Position numbers and translations under genes: made by a program | In this document: in pieces, positions 42,857-49,558 of the stretch | Position numbering within the stretch: position 1 is the first letter of the stretch | Layout: each line of letters begins with the position of its first letter | Notes under the pieces: generated by a model | Seen by the model: the letters and a program-made list of their open reading frames with translations, nothing else | What the model was told of the DNA's origin: nothing | The model's database searches: none | Origin: RZYY01 sp036794825 | Lineage (GTDB): Bacteria > Bacteroidota > Bacteroidia > Bacteroidales > 4484-276 | Reading direction: 5' to 3' | Assembly (NCBI GenBank): GCA_036794825.1 | Contig: DAIRGA010000002.1 | Span: 62,001-126,000, forward strand | Length of the DNA stretch: 64,000 bases

Positions 42857-43128
42857 ACCCCGTTAGATATGAGTTATTATTACACATATGTTTTGAGAAG
42901 TGAAAAAGACGGCAATAATTATGTTGGCTTTGCTAAAGACCTCAAAAAACGGCTTAAAGATCATGAACATGGTTTAGTTAAGTCGACAATAAACCGCCGA
43001 CCACTCAAGCTTATTTATTTTGAAGGTTGCTTACATCAGCAAGATGCTACAAAACGAGAAAAATATTTAAAAACTTCATGGGGTAAAAGATACATTAAAA
43101 GCAGATTAACGAATTATCTAACGGGGTA
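42857..43128. mobile_element. GIY-YIG cassette bounded by 13-bp inverted repeats
   Basis: Perfect inverted repeats ACCCCGTTAGATA (42857-42869) and TATCTAACGGGGT (43116-43128) exactly bound the GIY-YIG reading frame: its ATG begins on the last base of the left arm and its stop lies on the right arm. T-runs and A-runs extend the symmetry outwards. The same arms, altered at one symmetric position, bound a 64-bp piece inside the RT gene. No transposase is present, so mobility is inferred from the repeated ends. Confidence 0.6.
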
Positions 43129-43129
43129 A
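42869..43129 (+). CDS. Small GIY-YIG nuclease-domain protein
   Basis: An 86-residue, single-domain GIY-YIG protein of the UvrC-N/YhbQ type. Features are YYTYVLRSEKDGNNYVGFAK (the two YxG-like signature elements), DLKKRLKDHEHG with conserved Arg, RRPLKLIYFEGC with the catalytic Glu, and KREKYLKTSWGKRYIKSRL. Tiny proteins of this kind are abundant in Bacteroidota. It is placed between the DGR variable repeat and avd, and its reading frame exactly fills an inverted-repeat cassette. It is not a standard DGR component; a homing or mobility role is plausible but unproven. Confidence 0.88.
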   Translation: MSYYYTYVLRSEKDGNNYVGFAKDLKKRLKDHEHGLVKSTINRRPLKLIYFEGCLHQQDATKREKYLKTSWGKRYIKSRLTNYLTG

Positions 43130-43133
43130 AAAA

Positions 43134-43475
43134 ATGGCTTTGTATTATGATTTGAATGTGTTTAAGGATGTGTACAACCTTATCCTTATTGTATTTGAGG
43201 TAACAAAGGATTTTCCCCGGGAATACAAGTACACACTTGGGCAGGATATGAAACGGGATGCAATTCAACTTGTGCGCAGCATCTACAGGGCCAATAAAGC
43301 CAAAGACAAAAAGCAATACTTAGAAGCGTTCCTTGACGATTTTGAAATTTTAAAGTTGGAACTGCGCCTTTGCACAGATATGAAAATTCTTGCCATCCGC
43401 AGGCAGGCCGAAATAAGCGTGCTTATGGATGGCATCGGACGACAAATTACGGGATGGCGCAATGCGCAGCCATAA
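43134..43475 (+). CDS. avd: Avd-like DGR accessory protein (four-helix bundle)
   Basis: A 113-residue, all-helical protein of the four-helix-bundle family shared by DGR accessory variability determinants and 23S rRNA intervening-sequence proteins. Characteristic parts are VYNLILIVFEVTKDFPREYK, YTLGQDMKRDAIQLVRSIYR and FEILKLELRLCTDMKIL. Avd forms a basic pentameric barrel that binds the RT and template RNA and is required for mutagenic reverse transcription. It lies 4 bases after the GIY-YIG stop and 190 bases before the template repeat, the usual DGR order. Identity as Avd rests on this context. Confidence 0.88.
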   Translation: MALYYDLNVFKDVYNLILIVFEVTKDFPREYKYTLGQDMKRDAIQLVRSIYRANKAKDKKQYLEAFLDDFEILKLELRLCTDMKILAIRRQAEISVLMDGIGRQITGWRNAQP

Positions 43476-43665
43476 ACAGCATCAAATTGCGCTGCAATGA
43501 GCCTGTCGAATTGCGCAACCGTAAAAGCCGGAATTACCAGGGTTACGGCTCTGGTAAGAGAGCATGGTTATGTGTGAAAAGCGATAAAGGGAGTGGGCTA
43601 TGCAGTCCACTAAAGAAACAGGAGGTGGCGAAAGTTGCTGAATGTTAACACCTTTATATTACTTG

Positions 43666-43805
43666 TTGGTGGTTTTGCTGCCGACTACTATTGGAGCTCT
43701 TCGGAGTACAGTAGCAACAACGCCTGGAAACAGAACTTCAACAATGGCAACCAGAACAACAACAATAAGAACAACAACAACCGCGTAAGGGCGGTCAGGG
43801 ATTTT
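43666..43805 (+). repeat. DGR template repeat (TR)
   Basis: A 140-base non-coding template with 47 adenines, including a run of AAC/AAT codons (about 43738-43781) that pairs with the most divergent part of the VR. The reading frame matched to the VR encodes mostly Asn at the variable positions, the typical arrangement that gives access to many residues when adenines mutate. It lies between avd and the RT. A 9-bp hairpin with T-run (43817-43849) follows immediately and may end or structure the template RNA. Confidence 0.96.
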
Positions 43806-43816
43806 CACCATGCCTC

Positions 43817-43849
43817 AATGCCCGGGTGGAAACATCCGGGCATTTTTGA
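43817..43849 (+). terminator. Hairpin/terminator just 3' of the TR
   Basis: AATGCCCGG / CCGGGCATT (43817-43825 with 43836-43844), a 10-base loop, then Ts. It may terminate the avd-TR transcript or stabilise the template RNA; the RT would then need readthrough or a separate promoter. Confidence 0.6.
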
Positions 43850-43880
43850 TTGTTTTGTTATTAACGTCAAAATCAGCGTG

Positions 43881-44159
43881 AAACCCCTACGGGGTATTGG
43901 GTTTCAACGAATTGGTTTTTCTACAATACCCTATCGCCTACGGCGAAAAATAAACCTCGTAGAGGTTAAGGTATTGTAGAAAAAGCATAACACAAGCATC
44001 ATGGTTACCTCGTAGAGGTTACGGTATTAATGGTATCCAAATTAACCACCCTTACCTCGTAGAGCCTGCCTTGCCGTCAGGCAGGGTTATGGTATTATGG
44101 AAAATGATGTATCGGGGCCAAAATTCCCACGTAGTCCTCCTCCAAAAAACTTTGGAGGA
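43881..44159. repeat. Nested palindromic repeats between TR and RT
   Basis: The stretch is packed with inverted repeats. There is a 15-bp stem TTTTTCTACAATACC (43916-43930) pairing with 43970-43984. ACCTCGTAGAGGTTA occurs in two full copies (43954-43968, 44007-44021). A third copy (44054-44089) is interrupted by a 21-bp palindrome CCTGCCTTGCCGTCAGGCAG plus G (44065-44085). A 9-bp hairpin TCCTCCAAA/TTTGGAGGA lies at 44138-44159. No gene is supported here. Such elements are interspersed repeats in Bacteroidota, but their function is unknown. Confidence 0.8.
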
Positions 44160-44206
44160 TGGAGCGGATAAAGATATTCCCACATGGGCAAATAAAAAGA
44201 AACTTT

Positions 44207-45529
44207 ATGCAATACACATTATTTAATAATGTTACCCAAAACAACCTGAACATAGATCCCGGCGATTTATTCGAAGCCTATTACCAATGCCGTAAAAACA
44301 AGCGAAACACCCATAATGCCCTTGCTTTTGAGGTGGATTACGAACACAAGTTGCTGCACCTTGCCGATGAAATAAACAATGGAACCTATCAACCCGGCCG
44401 CTCTATTGCTTTCATTGTCAACAAACCTGTAAAACGGGAAATCTTTGCCGCCGATTTCCGCGACCGTGTGGTGCACCACTGGCTCATTTCCAAACTCAAC
44501 CCGGTGTTCGAGCGCATTTTTATCACTGACAGCTACGCTTGCCGCACCGGAAAAGGAACCCATTTTGGCATACAGCAGGTTTATGATTTTATAAAAGCCT
44601 GCTCCGATAATTACACCACGGACACCTACATCCTCAAACTCGACATTGCCGGATTTTTTATGCACATCAACCGCCGCATCCTTTTCAGCAGGCTAAAACA
44701 ATTTATTATAAAAAACTACCAGGAAGAAGATAAGCCGCTTGTTCTTGAAATTTGTGAAAAACTGGTTTTCAATAATCCCGCCGAAAACTGCATTATTCAC
44801 CCCGTTGGATATCTGGCTTGCAAAAAGCTTAACGACAAGAAGCAAAAATTATCCAACGGGGTAAAAGGAAAACGAAAAGATTGGGATGGTTTGCCCAACA
44901 ACAAAAGCCTGTTTCACAGCCCTGCAGGTTGCGGTCTGCCCATCGGCAACCTCACCAGCCAGGTATTTGCCAATTTTTACCTTAATCCCTTCGACCATTT
45001 TATAAAAACAACCCTCAACATTCGCTATTACGGCCGCTATGTGGATGATTTTGTGATTGTCCATCCAAACAAAGAATTCCTCAAATCGCTCATCCCAAAA
45101 ATCAGGGATTACCTGCGCGATGAATTGCACCTGCAACTGCACCCAAACAAGATTTACCTTCAGCATTTCAGTAAAGGGGTGAAATTTCTTGGCGTCATCA
45201 TCAAGCCGCACCACATCTACATTTCCCATCGAACCAAGGGTAACTTTTACCAGGCCATCCAAAAGCAAAACAAAATTGCCCGCGATCACAAACCGACCAA
45301 AGAAGAACAGGCCGCCTTCCTCAGCAGCATGAACTCGTACCTGGGTATTTTAAAACACTACAAGACCTACAACCTTCGTAAGCGGATGATTCGCAAACAC
45401 TTGTCAGGCTGGTGGGAGAATATTTTTTATGCCAAAGGTTACAGCAGGTTTATTGCCCGCCGCAGAATCAGAAAGAAATCAAAACCTCGCCGCCGGAAGA
45501 AAATGCAGATGGATTTTGCAATAAGGTAA
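44207..45529 (+). CDS. DGR-type reverse transcriptase
   Basis: A 440-residue reverse transcriptase; the catalytic YVDD lies at 45038-45049. The motif replacing QGxxxSP of other retroelement RTs reads IGNLTSQ (44942-44962), the DGR signature. Other motifs are KLDIAGFFMHINRRIL (first catalytic Asp) and VKFLGVIIKPHHIYI. The C-terminus is very basic (RRRIRKKSKPRRRKK), fitting template RNA binding. Between NCII and KGKRKDWDGLP an extra stretch of about 22 residues (HPVGYLACKK...LSNGV) is encoded by a 64-bp inverted-repeat element (44799-44862); RTs of this class normally run directly through. The ATG at 44207 is preferred over 44159, which is in a hairpin. It makes adenine-mutated cDNA from the TR to rewrite the VR. 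Confidence 0.96.
   Translation: MQYTLFNNVTQNNLNIDPGDLFEAYYQCRKNKRNTHNALAFEVDYEHKLLHLADEINNGTYQPGRSIAFIVNKPVKREIFAADFRDRVVHHWLISKLNPVFERIFITDSYACRTGKGTHFGIQQVYDFIKACSDNYTTDTYILKLDIAGFFMHINRRILFSRLKQFIIKNYQEEDKPLVLEICEKLVFNNPAENCIIHPVGYLACKKLNDKKQKLSNGVKGKRKDWDGLPNNKSLFHSPAGCGLPIGNLTSQVFANFYLNPFDHFIKTTLNIRYYGRYVDDFVIVHPNKEFLKSLIPKIRDYLRDELHLQLHPNKIYLQHFSKGVKFLGVIIKPHHIYISHRTKGNFYQAIQKQNKIARDHKPTKEEQAAFLSSMNSYLGILKHYKTYNLRKRMIRKHLSGWWENIFYAKGYSRFIARRRIRKKSKPRRRKKMQMDFAIR
44799..44862. repeat. 64-bp inverted-repeat element in frame inside the RT gene
   Basis: Arms ACCCCGTTGGATA (44799-44811) and TATCCAACGGGGT (44850-44862) are perfect 13-bp inverted repeats. They match the arms of the GIY-YIG cassette except one position, changed from A to G in the left arm and from T to C in the right, so pairing is kept. 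The 38 bases between are unrelated to the GIY-YIG gene as far as I can see. The reading frame stays open, adding about 22 residues. Confidence 0.8.
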
Positions 45530-45946
45530 TAAGGTTATTGATTTTCATTGGTTTAACATTTCTACTAAGGTTTGGGTAGAGGATAAGGTTTTTGCTTTTC
45601 CGGCGGGAAGCAAAAAGAACCAGCCAGGTCATTTGAATTCAAACCTTGATAATCAGAAACGCGGGCTGGAGCCTGCAGAAATAGATGCAGCTCAGGCTGG
45701 AGCCTAAGTTGAACGTTTGTTCAGAGGAGAAGATAAGGTTTTTGCTTTTCCGGTGGGAAGCCAAAAGACCCAGGCAGGTCATTTTGAATTCAAACTTCAT
45801 GGATATTTTTTGGAGGATGAAAAGCAATCCTGGTAATTTCCGATTTTCAATAATGGCTTTTTAGGATCAGAAAACCTTATTTCCCGAAAACAACCTTAGT
45901 AGAGAGATGACCAACCCCACAAATTATTAAACCTTATTACCTTATT
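45520..45946. repeat. 17-bp inverted repeats flanking the RT 3' region
   Basis: AATAAGGTAATAAGGTT at 45520-45536, covering the RT stop codon, is exactly inverted at 45930-45946. Between them lie two direct repeats (45584-45648 and 45731-45797). There is no open reading frame of note inside; the stretch 45530-46033 contains no gene I can support. Confidence 0.75.
45584..45797 (+). repeat. Pair of about 66-bp direct repeats
   Basis: ATAAGGTTTTTGCTTTTCCG followed by GnGGGAAGC, CAGGTCATT and TGAATTCAAA occurs at 45584-45648 and again, with a few differences, at 45731-45797. A GGCTGGAGCCT motif occurs twice between the copies. Confidence 0.8.
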
Positions 45947-45961
45947 TTCAATGGATTGAGC

Positions 45962-45988
45962 CCTGACAGGTTTTTAAAACCTGTCAGG
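45962..45988. repeat. 27-base palindrome
   Basis: A perfect inverted repeat, CCTGACAGGTTTT and its complement around one central T. It lies upstream of rtcB. It may be a REP-like interspersed element or a terminator-type hairpin, but no T-run follows. Confidence 0.75.
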
Positions 45989-46008
45989 TCTGTTATCCGG
46001 CAATTCGC

Positions 46009-46016
46009 TATTTTTG
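46009..46016 (+). promoter_or_regulatory. -7 box of the rtcB promoter
   Basis: TATTTTTG at 46009-46016, 17 bases before the rtcB ATG. No good -33 element is visible because the palindrome ends just upstream. Confidence 0.45.
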
Positions 46017-46033
46017 ACCTTTAAACCAACCCC

Positions 46034-47443
46034 ATGAAAAAACTTAAAATCAAAGCCAGAGAGCTGAAAAAGATCGGGTTACCAGATGGCGAGCCTTTAA
46101 AACTGGCCACTCAGCTCATCGAAATGCATTACCGGCGTGAAGACAAAACCAAAGCGCTTGGCCTGCTCGAGGAATTGCTGATTGACCCCGGGAAGTTTGC
46201 CAGTCATGAGGTATTTTCGGCATTGGTGGAATTGATTAACTCGATGGATTCCAAGCCGGTATCAAAAAAATCGGGAAAGCCCGGCCTGCGAAAATCCGCC
46301 GTTGATTTTAAGATTTACGGCGAGGAGGGTATTGACCAGGAAACGCTGCAACAGATGTACACTGCAATGAAAATCCCGGTGGTGGTTAAGGGTGCACTGA
46401 TGGCTGATGCACATCTGGGTTATGGCCTGCCTATCGGTGGCGTGGTGGCTGCCTACAACGCCGTTATGCCTTATGGTGTTGGGATGGACATCGGTTGCCG
46501 GATGTGCATGACCATTTATCCTGATCCTCCGCATATTATCGAAAAAAATTCGGATCAGCTCAAAAAAATGCTGATCGAAAATACCCGCTTTGGATTGGGC
46601 GAATTCAAAGATATCGGCAACCACGAGCTTTTGGAGCGCAAGGAGTTCACAGAGATCAAATTCCTGAAATCGCTTGCTAAAACATTTTACGATCAGTTGG
46701 GGACTTCCGGCCATGGGAATCACTTTGTTGATATGGGTTATGTCATTGTAAATCAGCATTCCAAAGAACTCGGGATTCCCGAAGGAGAGTACTTTGCCAT
46801 CCTCTCACACTCAGGCTCGCGAAACTTCGGGGCTGCGATTGCGAAGCATTACACTGAGATTGCGCAGAAGATGCTCGGCATCGGCGGCGATGGCGCCAAG
46901 CTCGCCTGGCTCGACCTGGATAGCGAAGAGGGTCAGGAATATTGGCTCGCTATGACCCTTGCCGGTGATTATTCAGCAGCCAACCACCGGATCATCCACT
47001 CGAAATTATCCAAAGCATTAGGCAGCAAGCCTTTGAAAACTGTTGAAAATCACCACAACTTTGCCTGGAAGGAGAAACTTTCCGATGGCCGGTCGCTGAT
47101 TATCCATCGCAAAGGAGCTACCCCGGCCAATGTTGGTGATTTGGGAATCATTCCCGGAAATATGGTTTCTCCCGCATTTATTGTTGCTGGTAAAGGAAAC
47201 GAAGAATCACTGAATTCAGCGTCACATGGCGCAGGCAGGCTGATTTCGCGCAATGTCGCCAAAAAAACAATCACTCATGAGAGTATGAAAAAACTCCTCA
47301 AAAAGCACAATGTTGAGTTGATTGGCGGCGCTTTGGACGAATCTCCATTAGCCTACAAGGATATTCACCGCGTTATGGAAGCGCAGAAAGATCTTGTGGA
47401 TGTTCTGGCGCTTTTTTACCCAAAAATTGTGCGTATGGAATAA
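46034..47443 (+). CDS. rtcB: RNA-splicing ligase RtcB
   Basis: GTP- and Mn2+-dependent RNA ligase joining 2',3'-cyclic phosphate or 3'-phosphate ends to 5'-OH ends; 469 residues. Metal and GMP sites are intact: MADAHLGYGLPIGGV, GVGMDIGCRM (Cys ligand), GTSGHGNHF, ILSHSGSRNFG, IIHRKGATPA, and the guanylylated His in SASHGAGR. It is a single-gene unit: no archease, rtcA, rtcR or prfH neighbour. Its role in this organism (tRNA repair or stress) is therefore open. It lies downstream of the DGR but with no shared motif. Confidence 0.95.
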   Translation: MKKLKIKARELKKIGLPDGEPLKLATQLIEMHYRREDKTKALGLLEELLIDPGKFASHEVFSALVELINSMDSKPVSKKSGKPGLRKSAVDFKIYGEEGIDQETLQQMYTAMKIPVVVKGALMADAHLGYGLPIGGVVAAYNAVMPYGVGMDIGCRMCMTIYPDPPHIIEKNSDQLKKMLIENTRFGLGEFKDIGNHELLERKEFTEIKFLKSLAKTFYDQLGTSGHGNHFVDMGYVIVNQHSKELGIPEGEYFAILSHSGSRNFGAAIAKHYTEIAQKMLGIGGDGAKLAWLDLDSEEGQEYWLAMTLAGDYSAANHRIIHSKLSKALGSKPLKTVENHHNFAWKEKLSDGRSLIIHRKGATPANVGDLGIIPGNMVSPAFIVAGKGNEESLNSASHGAGRLISRNVAKKTITHESMKKLLKKHNVELIGGALDESPLAYKDIHRVMEAQKDLVDVLALFYPKIVRME

Positions 47444-47531
47444 CTGATCTATCAGAAGCTTCTTACTTTTGATCTCAAAAGTGAGTTCATGCTTTTAAAC
47501 TGGATTCGAAAAAATACCAAACCGTTTTACT

Positions 47532-48233
47532 ATGAAAAAAGTGATCTTTGCGTCCACATTAATTCTTTGGCTTATGAATTCATGTCTTAATTCAGGCGAA
47601 ATTAGCGATTCACCTGCGGCGTTTCGCTACCTTGCCCTCGGAGATTCTTACACCATTGGAGAAGGGGCGCCCAGGGATGAAATTTTTCCTGCCAGGCTGG
47701 CTTCCGTTTTGGAAGCCGATAAACAGGTTAAGATCGAAACCAGAATCATCGCCAAAACCGGTTGGACAACTGGTCAGCTGATAACTGCCATCGAACAGGC
47801 TCAGCCCGATAGCTCTTACCAGCTGGTTACTTTGTTGATAGGGGTGAACAATCAGTACCGCGGACTGGATAAAACGCAGTACCGGTTTGAGTTCAGGGAC
47901 TTGCTGCAAAAAGCAGTTGCATTTGCCGGAAGCGATGCCGCCAGGGTTGTTGTTTTGTCGATTCCTGATTACGGCGTAACCCCATTTGCTGCCAATATGA
48001 ATCCACAGAAAGTCAGCGATGAGATTGACGCTTTCAATGCAATCAATGTTGATGAAACTCGAAAAACCGATGCTCATTACATCAATGTAACCGATATTTC
48101 ACGTCTGGCCGCTAATGACAGTTCTCTTTTGGTGGGCGACAGCCTTCATCCCTCAGGGAAAATGTACCAGCTATGGGTTGAGAAAATATTACCTGTAGCT
48201 GAGGCGGTTCTTATGGTTAAAAAGACAGACTGA
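47532..48233 (+). CDS. SGNH/GDSL-type hydrolase lipoprotein
   Basis: A 233-residue lipoprotein (LMNSC, Cys about 18) with the SGNH fold. Block I is ALGDSYTIGEGA with the nucleophile Ser; block III is LLIGVNNQYRG with the oxyanion Asn; block V is GDSLHPSG with the catalytic Asp and His. Probably an envelope esterase or lipase; the substrate cannot be told. It precedes kynU with only one base between stop and ATG, so the two are cotranscribed. Confidence 0.88.
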   Translation: MKKVIFASTLILWLMNSCLNSGEISDSPAAFRYLALGDSYTIGEGAPRDEIFPARLASVLEADKQVKIETRIIAKTGWTTGQLITAIEQAQPDSSYQLVTLLIGVNNQYRGLDKTQYRFEFRDLLQKAVAFAGSDAARVVVLSIPDYGVTPFAANMNPQKVSDEIDAFNAINVDETRKTDAHYINVTDISRLAANDSSLLVGDSLHPSGKMYQLWVEKILPVAEAVLMVKKTD

Positions 48234-48234
48234 A

Positions 48235-49524
48235 ATGATGAAGAACACCTTTTCTACGAATTTGGACTTTGCCTTAAGTCTTGATAATCAAGATCCATTG
48301 AAAGGTTTTCGCAATTACTTTTATACTCCTGAAAACAATCTTATTTACCTCGATGGCAATTCGCTTGGAAGATTGCCAGTTGCTACCCGTGAACTGCTGC
48401 AACGCAGTGTGGATTTTGAATGGGGTCAGCGATTGATACGAACATGGAACGAAGGCTGGTTTGATCTTCCCGGAATAATCAGCGCTAAAATTGCCAGGGT
48501 CATTGGCGCTGATGAAGATGAAGTGGCTTGTTGCGATTCCACTTCGATTAACCTCCACAAATTGGCGTGGGCGGCTGTGAACCTGCAAAAGGGGCGCAAA
48601 CGAATCGTGAGCGATGTTTTGAACTTTCCTACCGATCTCTATGTACTTCAAAGTGTTATCAATCAATTCGGGAATCAGCATGAGCTTGTGCTGTCGCCAT
48701 CAACAGATGGCATTTCGGTCAGCCTGCATGATCTTGAGCAGATTGTTGACGAGGATACCGCCCTGGTCGTGCTGTCGCATGTGGCTTTTAAAAGCGCTTT
48801 CTGTTATGATATGCAGCTGGTAAATGAGCTTGTTCATCGCAAGGGAGCATTGATAATCTGGGATCTGAGCCATGCTGCCGGGGCTGTTCCGCTGGAACTT
48901 AATGCAACCGATGCCGATATGGCCGTTGGTTGCACCTATAAATATCTGAACGGAGGGCCGGGATCACCCGCTTATCTTTATGTTAACCGCAAATTACAAA
49001 AAAGCCTAACGTCTCCTGTCTGGGGGTGGTTTGGCGATGCCCGCCCGTTCGACTTTGATCATCAATACGTTCCTGCTGCCGGGATAGGGAAATTTATGAT
49101 CGGAACGCCGCCAATTCTCTCCCTTGCCGCCATCGAGCCGGGATTGGATCTGATAATTGCTGCTGGGATGGAGAGAATCCGGGAAAAAAGCCTGTTGCAG
49201 ACAGAGTTTCTGATATTTCTGGCAGATCACTTTCTAATACCGTTTGGCTTTGCATTTGGTACTCCGCTCGATGCCGATACACGCGGTTCCCATGTTTCGT
49301 TGCAACACCCGGAGGCTTTCAGGATCTGCCAGGCTCTCATCAACCCAATGGATAATCATCCGGTAATCATTCCCGATTTCAGGGCGCCAGACAACATACG
49401 TTTTGGAATTACACCGCTTTACACTAGCTTTGCGGAAATTTTTCGGGCTATCAAAAGGGTGGAGGAAATCGTAAGGGGTGAGATTTTCAAAAAGTATTCT
49501 GCAAAAAGACCGGCTGTTACTTAG
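48235..49524 (+). CDS. kynU: Kynureninase
   Basis: PLP enzyme cleaving kynurenine to anthranilate and alanine; 429 residues. Features are YLDGNSLGRLP, DSTSINLHKLAWAAV, LSHVAFKSAFCYDM, IIWDLSHAAGAVPLEL and the PLP-lysine motif GCTYKYLNGGPGS. C-terminal SHVSLQHPEAFRICQALI and RAPDNIRFGITPLYTSFAEI are also family-like. No other kynurenine pathway gene (tryptophan dioxygenase, formamidase, monooxygenase) is in the window. The GDSL hydrolase upstream might not be related in function. Confidence 0.94.
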   Translation: MMKNTFSTNLDFALSLDNQDPLKGFRNYFYTPENNLIYLDGNSLGRLPVATRELLQRSVDFEWGQRLIRTWNEGWFDLPGIISAKIARVIGADEDEVACCDSTSINLHKLAWAAVNLQKGRKRIVSDVLNFPTDLYVLQSVINQFGNQHELVLSPSTDGISVSLHDLEQIVDEDTALVVLSHVAFKSAFCYDMQLVNELVHRKGALIIWDLSHAAGAVPLELNATDADMAVGCTYKYLNGGPGSPAYLYVNRKLQKSLTSPVWGWFGDARPFDFDHQYVPAAGIGKFMIGTPPILSLAAIEPGLDLIIAAGMERIREKSLLQTEFLIFLADHFLIPFGFAFGTPLDADTRGSHVSLQHPEAFRICQALINPMDNHPVIIPDFRAPDNIRFGITPLYTSFAEIFRAIKRVEEIVRGEIFKKYSAKRPAVT

Positions 49525-49558
49525 TTGCCATCAATATTGCTGAAAGCCCCGACTGTCC

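Noticed and set aside
43134..43475. 23S rRNA intervening-sequence protein
   Set aside because: Same fold, but the position between VR and TR and beside a DGR RT makes Avd the better call; no rRNA is present.
43635..43979. Protein-coding gene over the template repeat
   Set aside because: The open frame exists because the TR mirrors coding sequence; it has no start signal or further domain. It is the non-coding DGR template.
44159..44206. Upstream ATG for the RT at 44159
   Set aside because: The ATG begins in the 3' arm of a 9-bp hairpin and adds residues not expected in DGR RTs; 44207 is better.
47532..49524. Kynurenine catabolism operon
   Set aside because: Only kynU is recognisable; the neighbouring SGNH hydrolase lipoprotein is not a known kynurenine formamidase.
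49532..49552. Terminator copy resembling the one at 12998
   Set aside because: About 16 bases (TTGCTGAAAGCCCCGA) are shared, but the second half of the hairpin is missing here.
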